Positions 1-7,141 of a stretch of 19,180 nt of DNA are shown piece by piece. The translations under genes were made by a program, and so were the position numbers. Source of the stretch: Intestinimonas aquisgranensis (GTDB taxonomy: Bacteria; Bacillota; Clostridia; Oscillospirales; Oscillospiraceae); assembly GCA_020687605.1 (NCBI GenBank), contig JAJEQY010000074.1:1-19180 (forward strand). Reading direction: 5' to 3'. Every line of letters begins with the position of its first letter. Within the stretch, counting starts at the first letter, position 1. The notes below the pieces were generated by a model, which had not been told where the DNA came from, ran no database searches, and saw nothing but the letters and a program-made list of their open reading frames with translations.

Positions 1-424
1 CGTCGCCGCCGCAGGCGCCGCCGATGCGCACCACCAGTCCCACGCCGATGCCCACGAAGAGAGCGCCCGCGATGGCAGCCACCACCGGATAGGCGCTAAG
101 GTCGGGGAGGAGGGGCGGGAACTGCTCCCAAAGGCCGTGGAACACGGCAAAGGCCAGGCTGGCGGTGACGGCGTACCGGGCGAAGGAATTGCCCAGGAAG
201 CGCCAGGCCAGCAGGTAGCAGGCGATGTCCATAACGGGGCTGGTGATGGCGGGGGAGAGCCCCAGCCAGTGCTGGAGGAAGAGGGTCATGCCCAGCACGC
301 CGCCCTCGGTGACCTGAGTCTGCTCGTGGATGTTGTAGAGCCCGAAGGACAAAATGGCGGAGCCCAGCAGGATGATGCCGTAGGTGTACAGAAGGGACTT
401 TGCTTTTTCCCTGGGGGAAGACAT
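1..424 (-). CDS. YitT family membrane protein (partial, C-terminal part outside window)
   Basis: The visible 141 codons begin MSSPREKAKSLLYTYGIILL and run off the left edge. What is seen: a short basic N-terminus, then several hydrophobic segments (about residues 12-32, 50-70 and 85-105, and a glycine-rich one at 115-135), with the stretches NIHEQTQVTEGGVLGMTLFL and GVGLVVRIGGACGGD near the cut. These match the pattern I know for the YitT/DUF161 family: multi-pass inner-membrane proteins, often with a cytoplasmic C-terminal DUF2179 domain. Substrate and function are not established for most members. The start is well supported: a TTAGGAG ribosome site lies 7 nt upstream of the ATG, and a good promoter lies at 462-490. 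The gene is divergent from the PPK2 gene. Whether the DUF2179 domain is present cannot be seen here. Confidence 0.85.
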   Translation of the reverse strand, partial: MSSPREKAKSLLYTYGIILLGSAILSFGLYNIHEQTQVTEGGVLGMTLFLQHWLGLSPAITSPVMDIACYLLAWRFLGNSFARYAVTASLAFAVFHGLWEQFPPLLPDLSAYPVVAAIAGALFVGIGVGLVVRIGGACGGD

Positions 425-461
425 GATAAAACTCCTAACTTAAGATAAATAGTACCGCCAC

Positions 462-490
462 ATTATATCAAAAAAGTGCCGCACAGGCAA
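462..490 (-). promoter_or_regulatory. Sigma-A-type promoter for the YitT-family gene
   Basis: Reading the minus strand, a TTGCCT -35 (485-490) is followed after exactly 17 bp by a perfect TATAAT -10 (462-467). The initiation site would fall near 455, leaving a leader of about 30 nt to the ATG at 424. This is one of the few AT-rich islands in the region, which supports a real promoter. Confidence 0.75.
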
Positions 491-522
491 GGGGCCCGGA
501 TGGGTGAAAGGATGGGAGAGCC

Positions 523-1995
523 ATGCTGGAAAACGAGGAACGCCGTACACATACCAAGGACGAGCAAAAGGCGTGGAAGGCGGAGCGTAAGGAGCTGGAG
601 CGGGCCCTGGAGGCCCTCCAGCAGCCGCTGAAGGAGGCGGGCATCCCGGTGATGCTGGTTTTTGAGGGCTGGAGTGCCGCCGGCAAGGGGGCCGTCATCG
701 CCCGGACCATTGCCCGGCTGGACCCCCGCAATTACCAGGTGCTCACCTTTGGCCCGGCTGCCGACGAGGAGAAGCGCCGCCCCCTGCTGTGGCCCTTCTG
801 GAAGGGGCTGCCGGCAAAGGGGCAGATCGCGGTGCTGGAGCGGAGCTGGTTTGGCCGGGCCCTGGAGCGGATGGAGGAGGAGCCGAAGGAGACGGCCCGA
901 CTGGTGGAGGAGATCAATATCTTCGAGCGGCAGCTGTGCGATGACGGCTATCTGGTTCTGAAATTTTTCCTCCACATCGGGCAGGCGGAGCAGCGCCGGC
1001 GGCTGGAGAAGCTGGCGGGGGACGACGACACCGCCTGGCGGGTCACCGACCGGGACTGGCGGCAGAACCGGGACTATGTGCGCCGCAGGGAGAAGCTGGA
1101 CCTCCTCCTCCAGGCCACCAGTACCCCACACGCCCCCTGGCACGTGGTGTGGAACGAGGAGAAGGGGAGCGGTCCTCTGGAGGTGCTGCGGACGGTAAGG
1201 GAGGCGCTCTCCGACGCCCTGGCCCACGGCGTGCCCAAACCGGCTCCGGCGGAGCGGGCGCCCTGGCCCCTGCTGGAGATGCCCCGGCTGGGCCAGGTGG
1301 ACCTGAGCCCCCGGCTCTCCGACGCCGACTACGACGACGCCCTCAAGAAGGAGAAAAAGCGCCTGAGCAAGCTCCACAGCCGCCTCTACCGGGAGAAGGT
1401 GCCGGTGGTCATCGGCTTTGAGGGCTGGGACGCCGCCGGCAAGGGGGGCGCCATCCGCCGTCTCTCCTGGGCCCTGGACCCCCGGGGCTTCGACGTGGTG
1501 CCCATCGCCGCCCCCACCAAGGATGAGCTGGACCGGCACTACCTGTGGCGCTTCTGGCGGCAGCTGCCCAAGGACGGCCACATCGTCCTCTTTGACCGGA
1601 CCTGGTACGGCCGGGTCATGGTGGAACGGCTGGAGGGCTTCACCCCGGAGGCGCGCTGGAGCATGGCCTACGACGAGATCAACGAGTTCGAGCGCAGTCT
1701 CACCCGCTGGGGGGCGGTGGTGCTGAAGTTCTGGCTCCACATCGACCCCGACGAACAGCTCCGCCGGTTCCATGACCGGGAAAATACGCCGGAAAAGCGC
1801 TACAAGATCACCGACGAGGACTGGCGCAACCGGGAGAAGTGGCCGGCGTATGAGACGGCGGTGGACGAGATGCTTCAAAAGACTTCCACCGAATACGCGC
1901 CCTGGATCATCGTGGAGGGAAACGACAAAAAATACGCCCGACTCAAGGTGCTGCGGACGGTGCGAAAGGCCCTGGAGGAGCGGCTGGATGGCTGA
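523..1995 (+). CDS. Two-domain PPK2 family polyphosphate kinase (polyphosphate:AMP phosphotransferase type)
   Basis: 490 residues made of two tandem PPK2 domains (about 20-235 and 260-490). Each has a P-loop (GWSAAGKG at 49-56, GWDAAGKG at 301-308). The second has a canonical DRTWYGR at 358-364, while the first reads ERSWFGR at 106-112. Lid-type motifs (TDRDWRQNRDY about 175-185, TDEDWRNREKW 430-440) occur in both. Tandem PPK2 proteins of this length are known as class II PPK2/PAP enzymes, which use polyphosphate to phosphorylate nucleoside monophosphates, typically AMP to ADP, in the cytoplasm. By analogy the C-terminal domain is the more likely catalytic unit; that part is inference. The start is the ATG preceded by GGATGGGAG. 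The gene stands alone, divergent from the YitT gene, with no clear promoter of its own and no dedicated terminator before the next promoter. Confidence 0.92.
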   Translation: MLENEERRTHTKDEQKAWKAERKELERALEALQQPLKEAGIPVMLVFEGWSAAGKGAVIARTIARLDPRNYQVLTFGPAADEEKRRPLLWPFWKGLPAKGQIAVLERSWFGRALERMEEEPKETARLVEEINIFERQLCDDGYLVLKFFLHIGQAEQRRRLEKLAGDDDTAWRVTDRDWRQNRDYVRRREKLDLLLQATSTPHAPWHVVWNEEKGSGPLEVLRTVREALSDALAHGVPKPAPAERAPWPLLEMPRLGQVDLSPRLSDADYDDALKKEKKRLSKLHSRLYREKVPVVIGFEGWDAAGKGGAIRRLSWALDPRGFDVVPIAAPTKDELDRHYLWRFWRQLPKDGHIVLFDRTWYGRVMVERLEGFTPEARWSMAYDEINEFERSLTRWGAVVLKFWLHIDPDEQLRRFHDRENTPEKRYKITDEDWRNREKWPAYETAVDEMLQKTSTEYAPWIIVEGNDKKYARLKVLRTVRKALEERLDG

Positions 1996-2038
1996 AGTCA
2001 AGGGGATGTTCCGTCTCCCTTTTGTAACCAACAGGAGG

Positions 2039-2067
2039 TGGACAGCCCCGGGCCGGGGTGCTACAAT
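2039..2067 (+). promoter_or_regulatory. Promoter for the S41 protease gene, with a palindromic spacer
   Basis: A TGGACA -35 (2039-2044) is separated by 17 bp from a TACAAT -10 (2062-2067), each one base from consensus. The spacer contains a perfect GC-rich palindrome, CCCCGG-G-CCGGGG (2046-2058), which could be an operator or a remnant terminator stem for the upstream PPK2 gene (no T-run follows). A leader of about 30 nt carries AAGGAG (2087-2092) before the ATG at 2103. Confidence 0.72.
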
Positions 2068-2102
2068 GGAATGACCTGATACGGCAAAGGAGAGCTTGAC
2101 CC

Positions 2103-3992
2103 ATGAAAACAAAACTGCCTGTACGCGCGGCGGCCCTGGGGCTGACGCTGACCCTGGCGCTGAGCCCCGTGGCCGGCGCCATCACGGTGGACGAGGCCCG
2201 GGATCTGCTCCGGGAGAACTACATCGACGAGATCCCCGAAGAGATCCTGTCCCTGCCCACCATCGAGGAGATCACCAACGCCCTGGGGGACCCCTATACC
2301 TATTACATGACGGCGGAGGAGTACGCCGACTTCCAGAGCGGTATGGATGGCACCAATGTGGTGGGCATCGGCGTGATGGTGGAGAAGACGGCTGACGGCC
2401 TGCTGGTGAGCAGCGTGGCCCCCGACTCCCCCAGCCAGGAGGCCGGACTGAAGACCGGCGACCTCATCGTGGCCGCCGACGGCACCACCATCCAGGAGGC
2501 CGGCTCTCCCGACGCCCTGGCCGCCCTCATCACCGGTGAAGCGGGAACGGAGGTTACCATCGCCATCCTTCGGGACGACCAGGAGCTGGAGCTTACCATG
2601 ACCCGGGAGGCGGTGGTCTTTCCCACTGTTACCGGCGAGGTGGTGGACGACCACATCGGCTGGCTGAGCTGCAACAGCTTTGGCGAGACCAGTGGGTCCT
2701 ATTTTGAGGAGTACATCACCGCCGAGGACGAGGCCGCTGACCGCTGGGTGGTGGACCTGAGGAGCAACCCCGGCGGCTCTGCCACAGCGGTGATCCAGGC
2801 GGTGGGCTATGTCCTGGGCAACCACGATGTGGCCTACGTGGTAGACCGGCAGGGCAACCTGTCGGTGTGGCGGCCCAACCCCTTCCCGGTGGAGATCCCC
2901 GGCCTCATTCAGGAGCCCCTGGTGGTCCTGGTGGACGGTAACTCCGCCAGCGCCTCTGAGCTCTTTGCCGCCGCCATGCGGGATTACGGATACGGACTCA
3001 TCATCGGTACCCGGACCTTCGGCAAGGGCATCGCCCAAAACGTCTTTGAGCAGCCCGACGGTTCCGCCTTCAAGATCACCACGGAGCGGTACTACTCTCC
3101 CAACTATGTGACCCCCGACCGCTCCGGCGTGCTGCCCCACCTGGTGGTGGACGCCAACCTGGCCGACGAGGTGGCACGCCTGCTGTGCGGCACTGCTGAG
3201 GAGCAGGCCTCCGAGGACGTGCTGGTCCTCCAGCTGGCCGGTCAGACCTGGTATGTCCACCGGGAGGAGGCGGTGAGCGAGGATTATGCCTCCGCCTTTG
3301 CTGAGCTCCTTTCCGCCATCGCCCCCAACACCCCCATGACGCTGGGCGGCAAGGCGGTCACCCTGGCGGAGGTCTCCGAGGCCTGGGGAGTGGATTATGT
3401 CTCCCGCTGGTTTGACGACGTGGCGGACTCCGCTTACGGCGATGAGATCAATACTCTGGCCTCCCTGGGGGTCCTCCTGGGCAACGAGAACGGCGACTTT
3501 GGACCTCAGGACCCGCTCACCCGGGGCGAGCTGGTGTCCATGATGGTCCAGGCCATGGGGTACTGGTGCTGGCAGAGCCAGGGCAGCGCCCCCTTCACCG
3601 ATGTGGACCAGGAGGACTGGTACGCCACCGCTGTGGACATTGCCTATAACCTGGGCCTCATCCAGGGCAATGAGGATGGGGAGTTCCGGGCCGACGATCT
3701 GGTGGACCACCAGCAGTTTTTGACCATCCTGGCCCGGATGGGAGAGCGCTCCGACCTCTCTGTTCAGCGCCGGCTGGAGCAGGTGACGGAGGAGGAGCTG
3801 GCGGCCGAGGCGGTGCAGGCCTATGACGCCTGGGCCCGGCCCTATGTGGTGACAGCGGAGGACCTGGGTTTCCTGGCGGTCCCTCTGGAGGAGCTGGACC
3901 CGACCGCCCCCACCACCCGTGAGGAGGCCGCCGTCATGCTCTACCGGATGCTGGACTACATCGGTATCCTCACTCCGGTGACGGAAGAATAA
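2103..3992 (+). CDS. Secreted S41 (carboxyl-terminal processing) protease with PDZ and SLH repeats
   Basis: 629 residues. A signal peptide (1-26, likely cut after VAGA) is followed by a short helical cap, a PDZ domain (about 85-167, with GLLVSSVAPDSPSQEAGLKTGD) and the S41 protease core (about 180-350). The SASASE motif at 281-286 and TFGKG at 305-309 place the catalytic pair at Ser283 and Lys308; their spacing of 25 equals that of E. coli Prc Ser452/Lys477. The C-terminal third holds two clear SLH-like motifs (about 438-487 and 498-546) and a weaker third ending near 622 (TTREEAAVMLYRML). CtpA/Prc proteases cleave proteins near their C-termini outside the membrane; SLH repeats usually bind secondary cell-wall polymers, so this enzyme is probably wall-attached. 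Length well above ordinary CtpA reflects the SLH part. It is followed after 89 bp by another secreted protein, probably co-expressed. Confidence 0.92.
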   Translation: MKTKLPVRAAALGLTLTLALSPVAGAITVDEARDLLRENYIDEIPEEILSLPTIEEITNALGDPYTYYMTAEEYADFQSGMDGTNVVGIGVMVEKTADGLLVSSVAPDSPSQEAGLKTGDLIVAADGTTIQEAGSPDALAALITGEAGTEVTIAILRDDQELELTMTREAVVFPTVTGEVVDDHIGWLSCNSFGETSGSYFEEYITAEDEAADRWVVDLRSNPGGSATAVIQAVGYVLGNHDVAYVVDRQGNLSVWRPNPFPVEIPGLIQEPLVVLVDGNSASASELFAAAMRDYGYGLIIGTRTFGKGIAQNVFEQPDGSAFKITTERYYSPNYVTPDRSGVLPHLVVDANLADEVARLLCGTAEEQASEDVLVLQLAGQTWYVHREEAVSEDYASAFAELLSAIAPNTPMTLGGKAVTLAEVSEAWGVDYVSRWFDDVADSAYGDEINTLASLGVLLGNENGDFGPQDPLTRGELVSMMVQAMGYWCWQSQGSAPFTDVDQEDWYATAVDIAYNLGLIQGNEDGEFRADDLVDHQQFLTILARMGERSDLSVQRRLEQVTEEELAAEAVQAYDAWARPYVVTAEDLGFLAVPLEELDPTAPTTREEAAVMLYRMLDYIGILTPVTEE

Positions 3993-4081
3993 TTTTTCGG
4001 GACAGACGAAAAAAGCGGGAACTATTTTCCACCTTCGTCGTCCAAGAAGGCAGAACCACTGAATAAGGAGGAGCTTCCACC

Positions 4082-5107
4082 ATGAAGCAGAAAAGAATCC
4101 TGACCGCCGCTCTGGCGGCGGTGCTGACGCTTTCACTGTCCGTGCCCGCCCTGGCAGCGAAGGCGCCCACTGCTCTCCCCATCTCTGCCGAGACTCCGAC
4201 CTATGAGCTGGTCCAGCGGGGGGAGAATTTCCCCGTCCGGGTGTGGGGTACCGCCGTGGAGCTGGGTGACATGAGCCTCACCCTGGAAAACAGCAACGAC
4301 AGCGCCCCCTACCAGAAGGTCGTGGTCAACGTGGGGGAGGACACCCTCATCCTGGACGCCGTTACCGGCGAGGCCAAGACCTTTGATGACCTCCGCGCCG
4401 GGGAGGCCATCTACGCCTGGGTGGGGCCTGAGATGACCGACAGCCTGCCCCCCATCAGCACTGCCCGGGTCATCCTGTGCAGCATCCCCGCCGATTTCGG
4501 CGCGCCCAACTATGCTGAGGTGGAGACTGTCACCCAGACCGAGGACGGCGTGGATGTCTATATGAACAATGACGTGGTCCTCCACCTCACCGGCGACACC
4601 GAGTATCTGGTCGCCCCCGGTTGGGAGAAGGAGACTGTGAGTGCCGCTGACATCGTGCCCGGTACCCGCCTGCTCTCCTGGTACAGTGTCACCACCATGA
4701 GCCTGCCCGCCCAGGCCTCCCCCAGCAAGGTCATGGTCTTCCCCTCCGATTACGACGGCTGGGTGTCCACGAACGGCCTGGAGGTCACCATCAACGGCGA
4801 GACCCTGGCTCTGGAGGGCACCTCCGCCGCGAAGGTGGAGAATGGCCGCCTGATGGTGCCGGTACGGGCCGTGGCCGAGGCCCTGGGCTGTGAGGTGGCC
4901 TGGGAGCCCTATACCAACCAGGTTTCCGTCACCAGCGACGGTGTGGAGCTCTACCACTTTGCCATTGGTGCGGATCAGGCGGTCAAGGGCGACGTCACCG
5001 TGGGCCTGGTCGCCTCTGCCGAGGCCGTGGACGGCGTCACCTTCATGGCGCTGGATGATCTCATCGTCCTCCACAGCCTGAAGCTGTCTACCGGCTGGGC
5101 CGGCTGA
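4082..5107 (+). CDS. Secreted stalk-domain (copper amine oxidase N-terminal-like) protein
   Basis: 341 residues. An N-terminal signal peptide ends near residue 25-26 (VPALAA). Residues about 40-225 form a beta-rich region of unrecognised fold, beginning YELVQRGENFPVRVWGTAVE. Residues about 232-335 match the stalk/Cu_amine_oxidN1 pattern: VTINGETLALEG, then GRLMVPVRAVAEALGCEVAW and a VSVTSDG strand. Such domains occur in many Firmicute exported proteins and usually serve as wall or surface modules; no catalytic residues are visible. A strong AAGGAGGAG site precedes the ATG. It lies 89 bp behind the S41/SLH protease on the same strand with no convincing promoter between, so it may be a partner or substrate of that protease (inference). 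It ends at the strong terminator at 5121-5156. Confidence 0.85.
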   Translation: MKQKRILTAALAAVLTLSLSVPALAAKAPTALPISAETPTYELVQRGENFPVRVWGTAVELGDMSLTLENSNDSAPYQKVVVNVGEDTLILDAVTGEAKTFDDLRAGEAIYAWVGPEMTDSLPPISTARVILCSIPADFGAPNYAEVETVTQTEDGVDVYMNNDVVLHLTGDTEYLVAPGWEKETVSAADIVPGTRLLSWYSVTTMSLPAQASPSKVMVFPSDYDGWVSTNGLEVTINGETLALEGTSAAKVENGRLMVPVRAVAEALGCEVAWEPYTNQVSVTSDGVELYHFAIGADQAVKGDVTVGLVASAEAVDGVTFMALDDLIVLHSLKLSTGWAG

Positions 5108-5120
5108 ATCCACAGAGAAA

Positions 5121-5156
5121 AAAGCGCCCCCGGACCATTTGGTCCGGGGGCGCTTT
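5121..5156. terminator. Strong bidirectional intrinsic terminator
   Basis: A perfect 16-bp inverted repeat (5121-5136 and 5141-5156) encloses an ATTT loop: AAAGCGCCCCCGGACC pairs with GGTCCGGGGGCGCTTT. The A-tract on one side and T-tract on the other make it functional on both strands. It separates the converging protease/stalk genes (+) and ABC importer operon (-). Confidence 0.9.
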
Positions 5157-5167
5157 CCTATTTGGTT

Positions 5168-5210
5168 TTCAGCCCAGGAGGAGCTTGTCGTCGGCTTCAT
5201 CCGATCCGCT
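5168..5210 (-). repeat. Recoded second copy of the ABC ATPase 3' end (copy A)
   Basis: This 43-nt block encodes SGSDEADDKLLLG and a TGA stop on the minus strand, the same 13 residues and stop as the end of the ATPase gene (copy B, 5361-5403). The copies differ at only five positions (GGA/GGC, TCG/TCT, GAT/GAC, GAA/GAG, GCC/GCT), all synonymous third positions, while the last 25 nt are identical. Copy A lies 12 bp from the operon terminator. Homology stops on both sides of the 43 nt. It is preceded by an open frame running through the hairpin segment but not by an ATPase body, so it is probably not a separate gene. Confidence 0.85.
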
Positions 5211-5360
5211 GTTTCCCCAGCCGGCCCGGAGCCGGCCGGGGACCCCGACTGCAATTTCATGGGCGGAAATGAATTCCGCCCATGCAAGGTTTTGCTGCGC
5301 AAAACGCTTGAACGGCGTGACCGCCGTCCCATCTGCGATGGGTCCCGCAAGGCCAGCGGC
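5211..5360. repeat. Hairpin-rich intergenic element between the two gene-tail copies
   Basis: About 150 bp holding five consecutive perfect short inverted repeats: GCCGGC around 5220-5236; CATGGGCGGAA/TTCCGCCCATG at 5258-5284 (11 bp, loop 5); GTTTTGC/GCAAAAC at 5289-5305; ACGGCG/CGCCGT at 5312-5327; and CCCATC/GATGGG at 5328-5342. No T-runs follow these stems, so they are not ordinary terminators. The layout is that of a mobile or dispersed palindromic element, or of a structured 3' RNA of the ABC operon. No known RNA family was recognised. Confidence 0.6.
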
Positions 5361-5361
5361 T

Positions 5362-6156
5362 TCAGCCCAGGAGGAGCTTGTCGTCAGCCTCGTCAGAGCC
5401 GCTGGCCTTGCTGAAGAGGGAGAGAAGCTGCTCCACGGTGAGGTTTTTCTTCTCCTCGCCGGAGACGTCCACCGCCACCCGGCCCTCATACATCATAATG
5501 AGGCGGTTGCCGTGGGCAATGGCGTCACGCATGTTGTGGGTGATCATCAGGGTAGTGAGCTTGTCCCGCTGGACGATCTTCTCCGTGGCGTCCAGCACCT
5601 TGGCCGCCGTCTTGGGGTCCAGGGCGGCGGTGTGCTCGTCCAGGAGGAGGAGCTTGGGCTTGACCAGGCTGGCCATGAGGAGGGTGAGAGCCTGGCGCTG
5701 TCCGCCGGAGAGGAGCCCCACCTTGGCGGTGAGCCGGTCCTCCAGGCCCAGGTCCAGGATCTTGAGGAGCTCCCGGTACTCCTTCCGCTCACTGGCGGTG
5801 ATACCCGCCTTCAGGCCGCGGGCTTTGCCACGGCGGGCGGCCAGAGCCAGGTTTTCCTCGATCTGCATGGTGGCGGCGGTGCCCATCATGGGGTCCTGGA
5901 AGACTCGCCCGATGTACTGGGCCCGCTTGTGCTCGGGCAGGTGGGTGACGTCGATGCCGTCGATGGCGATGGTGCCGGAATCCACCGGCCACACTCCGGC
6001 CACGGCATTGAGCAGGGTGGACTTGCCGGCGCCGTTGCCGCCGATGACGGTGACGAAATCCCCGTCGGCCAGGGTGAGGGAGACCCCGTTGAGGGCCCGC
6101 TTTTCATTGATGGTGCCGGGGTTAAAGGTCTTGTAGATCTCTTTGAGCTCAAGCAT
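5362..6156 (-). CDS. ABC transporter ATP-binding protein, TrpXYZ-type importer
   Basis: 264 residues, one ABC domain. Walker A GGNGAGKST at 39-47, Q-loop Gln87 in VFQDPMMGTAATM, signature LSGGQ at 149-153, Walker B LLLLDE at 169-174, and switch His207 in MITHN. The stretch after the Q-loop (GTAATMQIEENLALAARRGK) is typical of ATPases paired with the ABC_sub_bind (PF04392) binding-protein family, known from the streptococcal TrpXYZ predicted tryptophan importer. It supplies ATP hydrolysis for the permease encoded just upstream; the ATG overlaps the permease stop by 8 bp, so translation is coupled. The C-terminus SGSDEADDKLLLG is duplicated further downstream with synonymous changes only, and the stop codon is enclosed by a 10-bp inverted repeat (5351-5360 with 5398-5407). 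The substrate cannot be read from the sequence. Confidence 0.93.
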   Translation of the reverse strand: MLELKEIYKTFNPGTINEKRALNGVSLTLADGDFVTVIGGNGAGKSTLLNAVAGVWPVDSGTIAIDGIDVTHLPEHKRAQYIGRVFQDPMMGTAATMQIEENLALAARRGKARGLKAGITASERKEYRELLKILDLGLEDRLTAKVGLLSGGQRQALTLLMASLVKPKLLLLDEHTAALDPKTAAKVLDATEKIVQRDKLTTLMITHNMRDAIAHGNRLIMMYEGRVAVDVSGEEKKNLTVEQLLSLFSKASGSDEADDKLLLG

Positions 6157-7096
6157 TGCGCGCCGCCTCCTTTCGAGCCGCCTTGGTGAAGTACTTGCCC
6201 TTCCAGTAGGGGATGGTGAGGAAGAGGGCCACCACCACAGCGGAGAGCAGCTTCAGGTCGGTGGACTCCAGGCCCAGCCGGAGCACGAACTGGAGCACGA
6301 TGTAGTAGATGATGGAGCCGATGACGGCGGAGAGCAGCTTGAGGGCGAAGTTGATGAACACCTTGCCCAGGAGCACTTCGCCGATGATGACGGCGGCCAG
6401 ACCGATGACGATGGCGCCGCGGCCCATGTCCACGGTGGAGCTGCCCTGATACTGGGCCAGCAGGCCGCCGGAGAGGGCCACCAGGCCGTTGGACACCACC
6501 AGACCCAGCACCTTGGCGGTGTTGGTGTTGATGCCCTGGGCACGGGCCATATTGGGGTTGGCGCCGGTGGCACGGAGGGAGCAGCCCAGTTCGGTGCCGA
6601 AGAACCAGTAGAGGACGGCGATGACCACCACGGTGAGGATGGCCAGCAGAAGAAGGGGATTGCGGAGGCTCATCTCACGGATGTAGCGGGAGGAGACCAG
6701 CAGGGGCTGCTTGTCCACACTGAGGGCCAGGGTGGCCTTGGTGCTGGCGCCGCTGCCGATGGCCATGATACGCAGGTTGATGGAGTAGAGGGCCAGCTGG
6801 GTCAGGATGCCGGAGAGAATGGCGGGGATACCACAGGCGGTGTGGAGCAGACCGGTGACCAGACCGGCCAGCATGCCGGCGATAACGGCCATCAGGAGGG
6901 CCACCCAGGGGTTGAGACCCATGGTGATGCCCAGGGCGGCCACGGCGCCGCCGGTGGCCAGGGAGCCATCCACGGTTAGGTCGGCGATGTCCAGGATTCG
7001 GAAGGTGATGTACACCCCGATGGCCATGATACCCCAGGCCAGGCCCTGGCCGAAGGCGCCGGGCATGGAGTTGAGGAAAGAGAGCAGGAAATCCAT
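6149..7096 (-). CDS. ABC transporter permease (branched-chain/BPD_transp_2 type), TrpXYZ-type importer
   Basis: 315 residues, almost entirely hydrophobic, with about eight or nine membrane segments. The N-terminal half contains GITMGLNPWVALLMAVIAGM and the later part GCSLRATGANPNMARAQGI, the conserved cytoplasmic loop of the BPD_transp_2 family (PF02653) that contacts the ATPase. The C-terminal tail is basic (KGKYFTKAARKEAARNA). A GGAGG site (7106-7110 on the complement) lies 9 nt before the ATG. It stands between the binding-protein gene (111 bp upstream, separated by a long hairpin) and the ATPase gene (overlap of 8 bp), as expected for a one-permease importer that works as a homodimer. Substrate specificity is unknown. 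Confidence 0.92.
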   Translation of the reverse strand: MDFLLSFLNSMPGAFGQGLAWGIMAIGVYITFRILDIADLTVDGSLATGGAVAALGITMGLNPWVALLMAVIAGMLAGLVTGLLHTACGIPAILSGILTQLALYSINLRIMAIGSGASTKATLALSVDKQPLLVSSRYIREMSLRNPLLLLAILTVVVIAVLYWFFGTELGCSLRATGANPNMARAQGINTNTAKVLGLVVSNGLVALSGGLLAQYQGSSTVDMGRGAIVIGLAAVIIGEVLLGKVFINFALKLLSAVIGSIIYYIVLQFVLRLGLESTDLKLLSAVVVALFLTIPYWKGKYFTKAARKEAARNA

Positions 7097-7141
7097 AAAT
7101 CGATACCTCCAAAAGGTGGATTCCGCCTCGGGCGGGAAACG

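Noticed and set aside
463..2112. 549-codon minus-strand frame opposite PPK2
   Set aside because: Shadow of the PPK2 gene; it also runs through the promoter region of the YitT gene.
3993..4013. TTTTTCG/CGAAAAA hairpin after the S41 protease gene as a terminator
   Set aside because: The stem is AT-rich and weak, and the downstream stalk-domain gene follows without its own promoter, so readthrough is more likely.
2061..4136. 691-codon minus-strand frame opposite the S41 protease
   Set aside because: Same shadow effect; no ribosome site or domain, while the plus strand has signal peptide, PDZ, protease and SLH motifs.
5169..5489. 106-codon minus-strand frame ending in the second SGSDEADDKLLLG tail
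   Set aside because: Its first part lies inside the ATPase gene in another frame and its middle is the hairpin segment. Only the last 13 codons look coding, so it is treated as a duplicated tail, not a gene.
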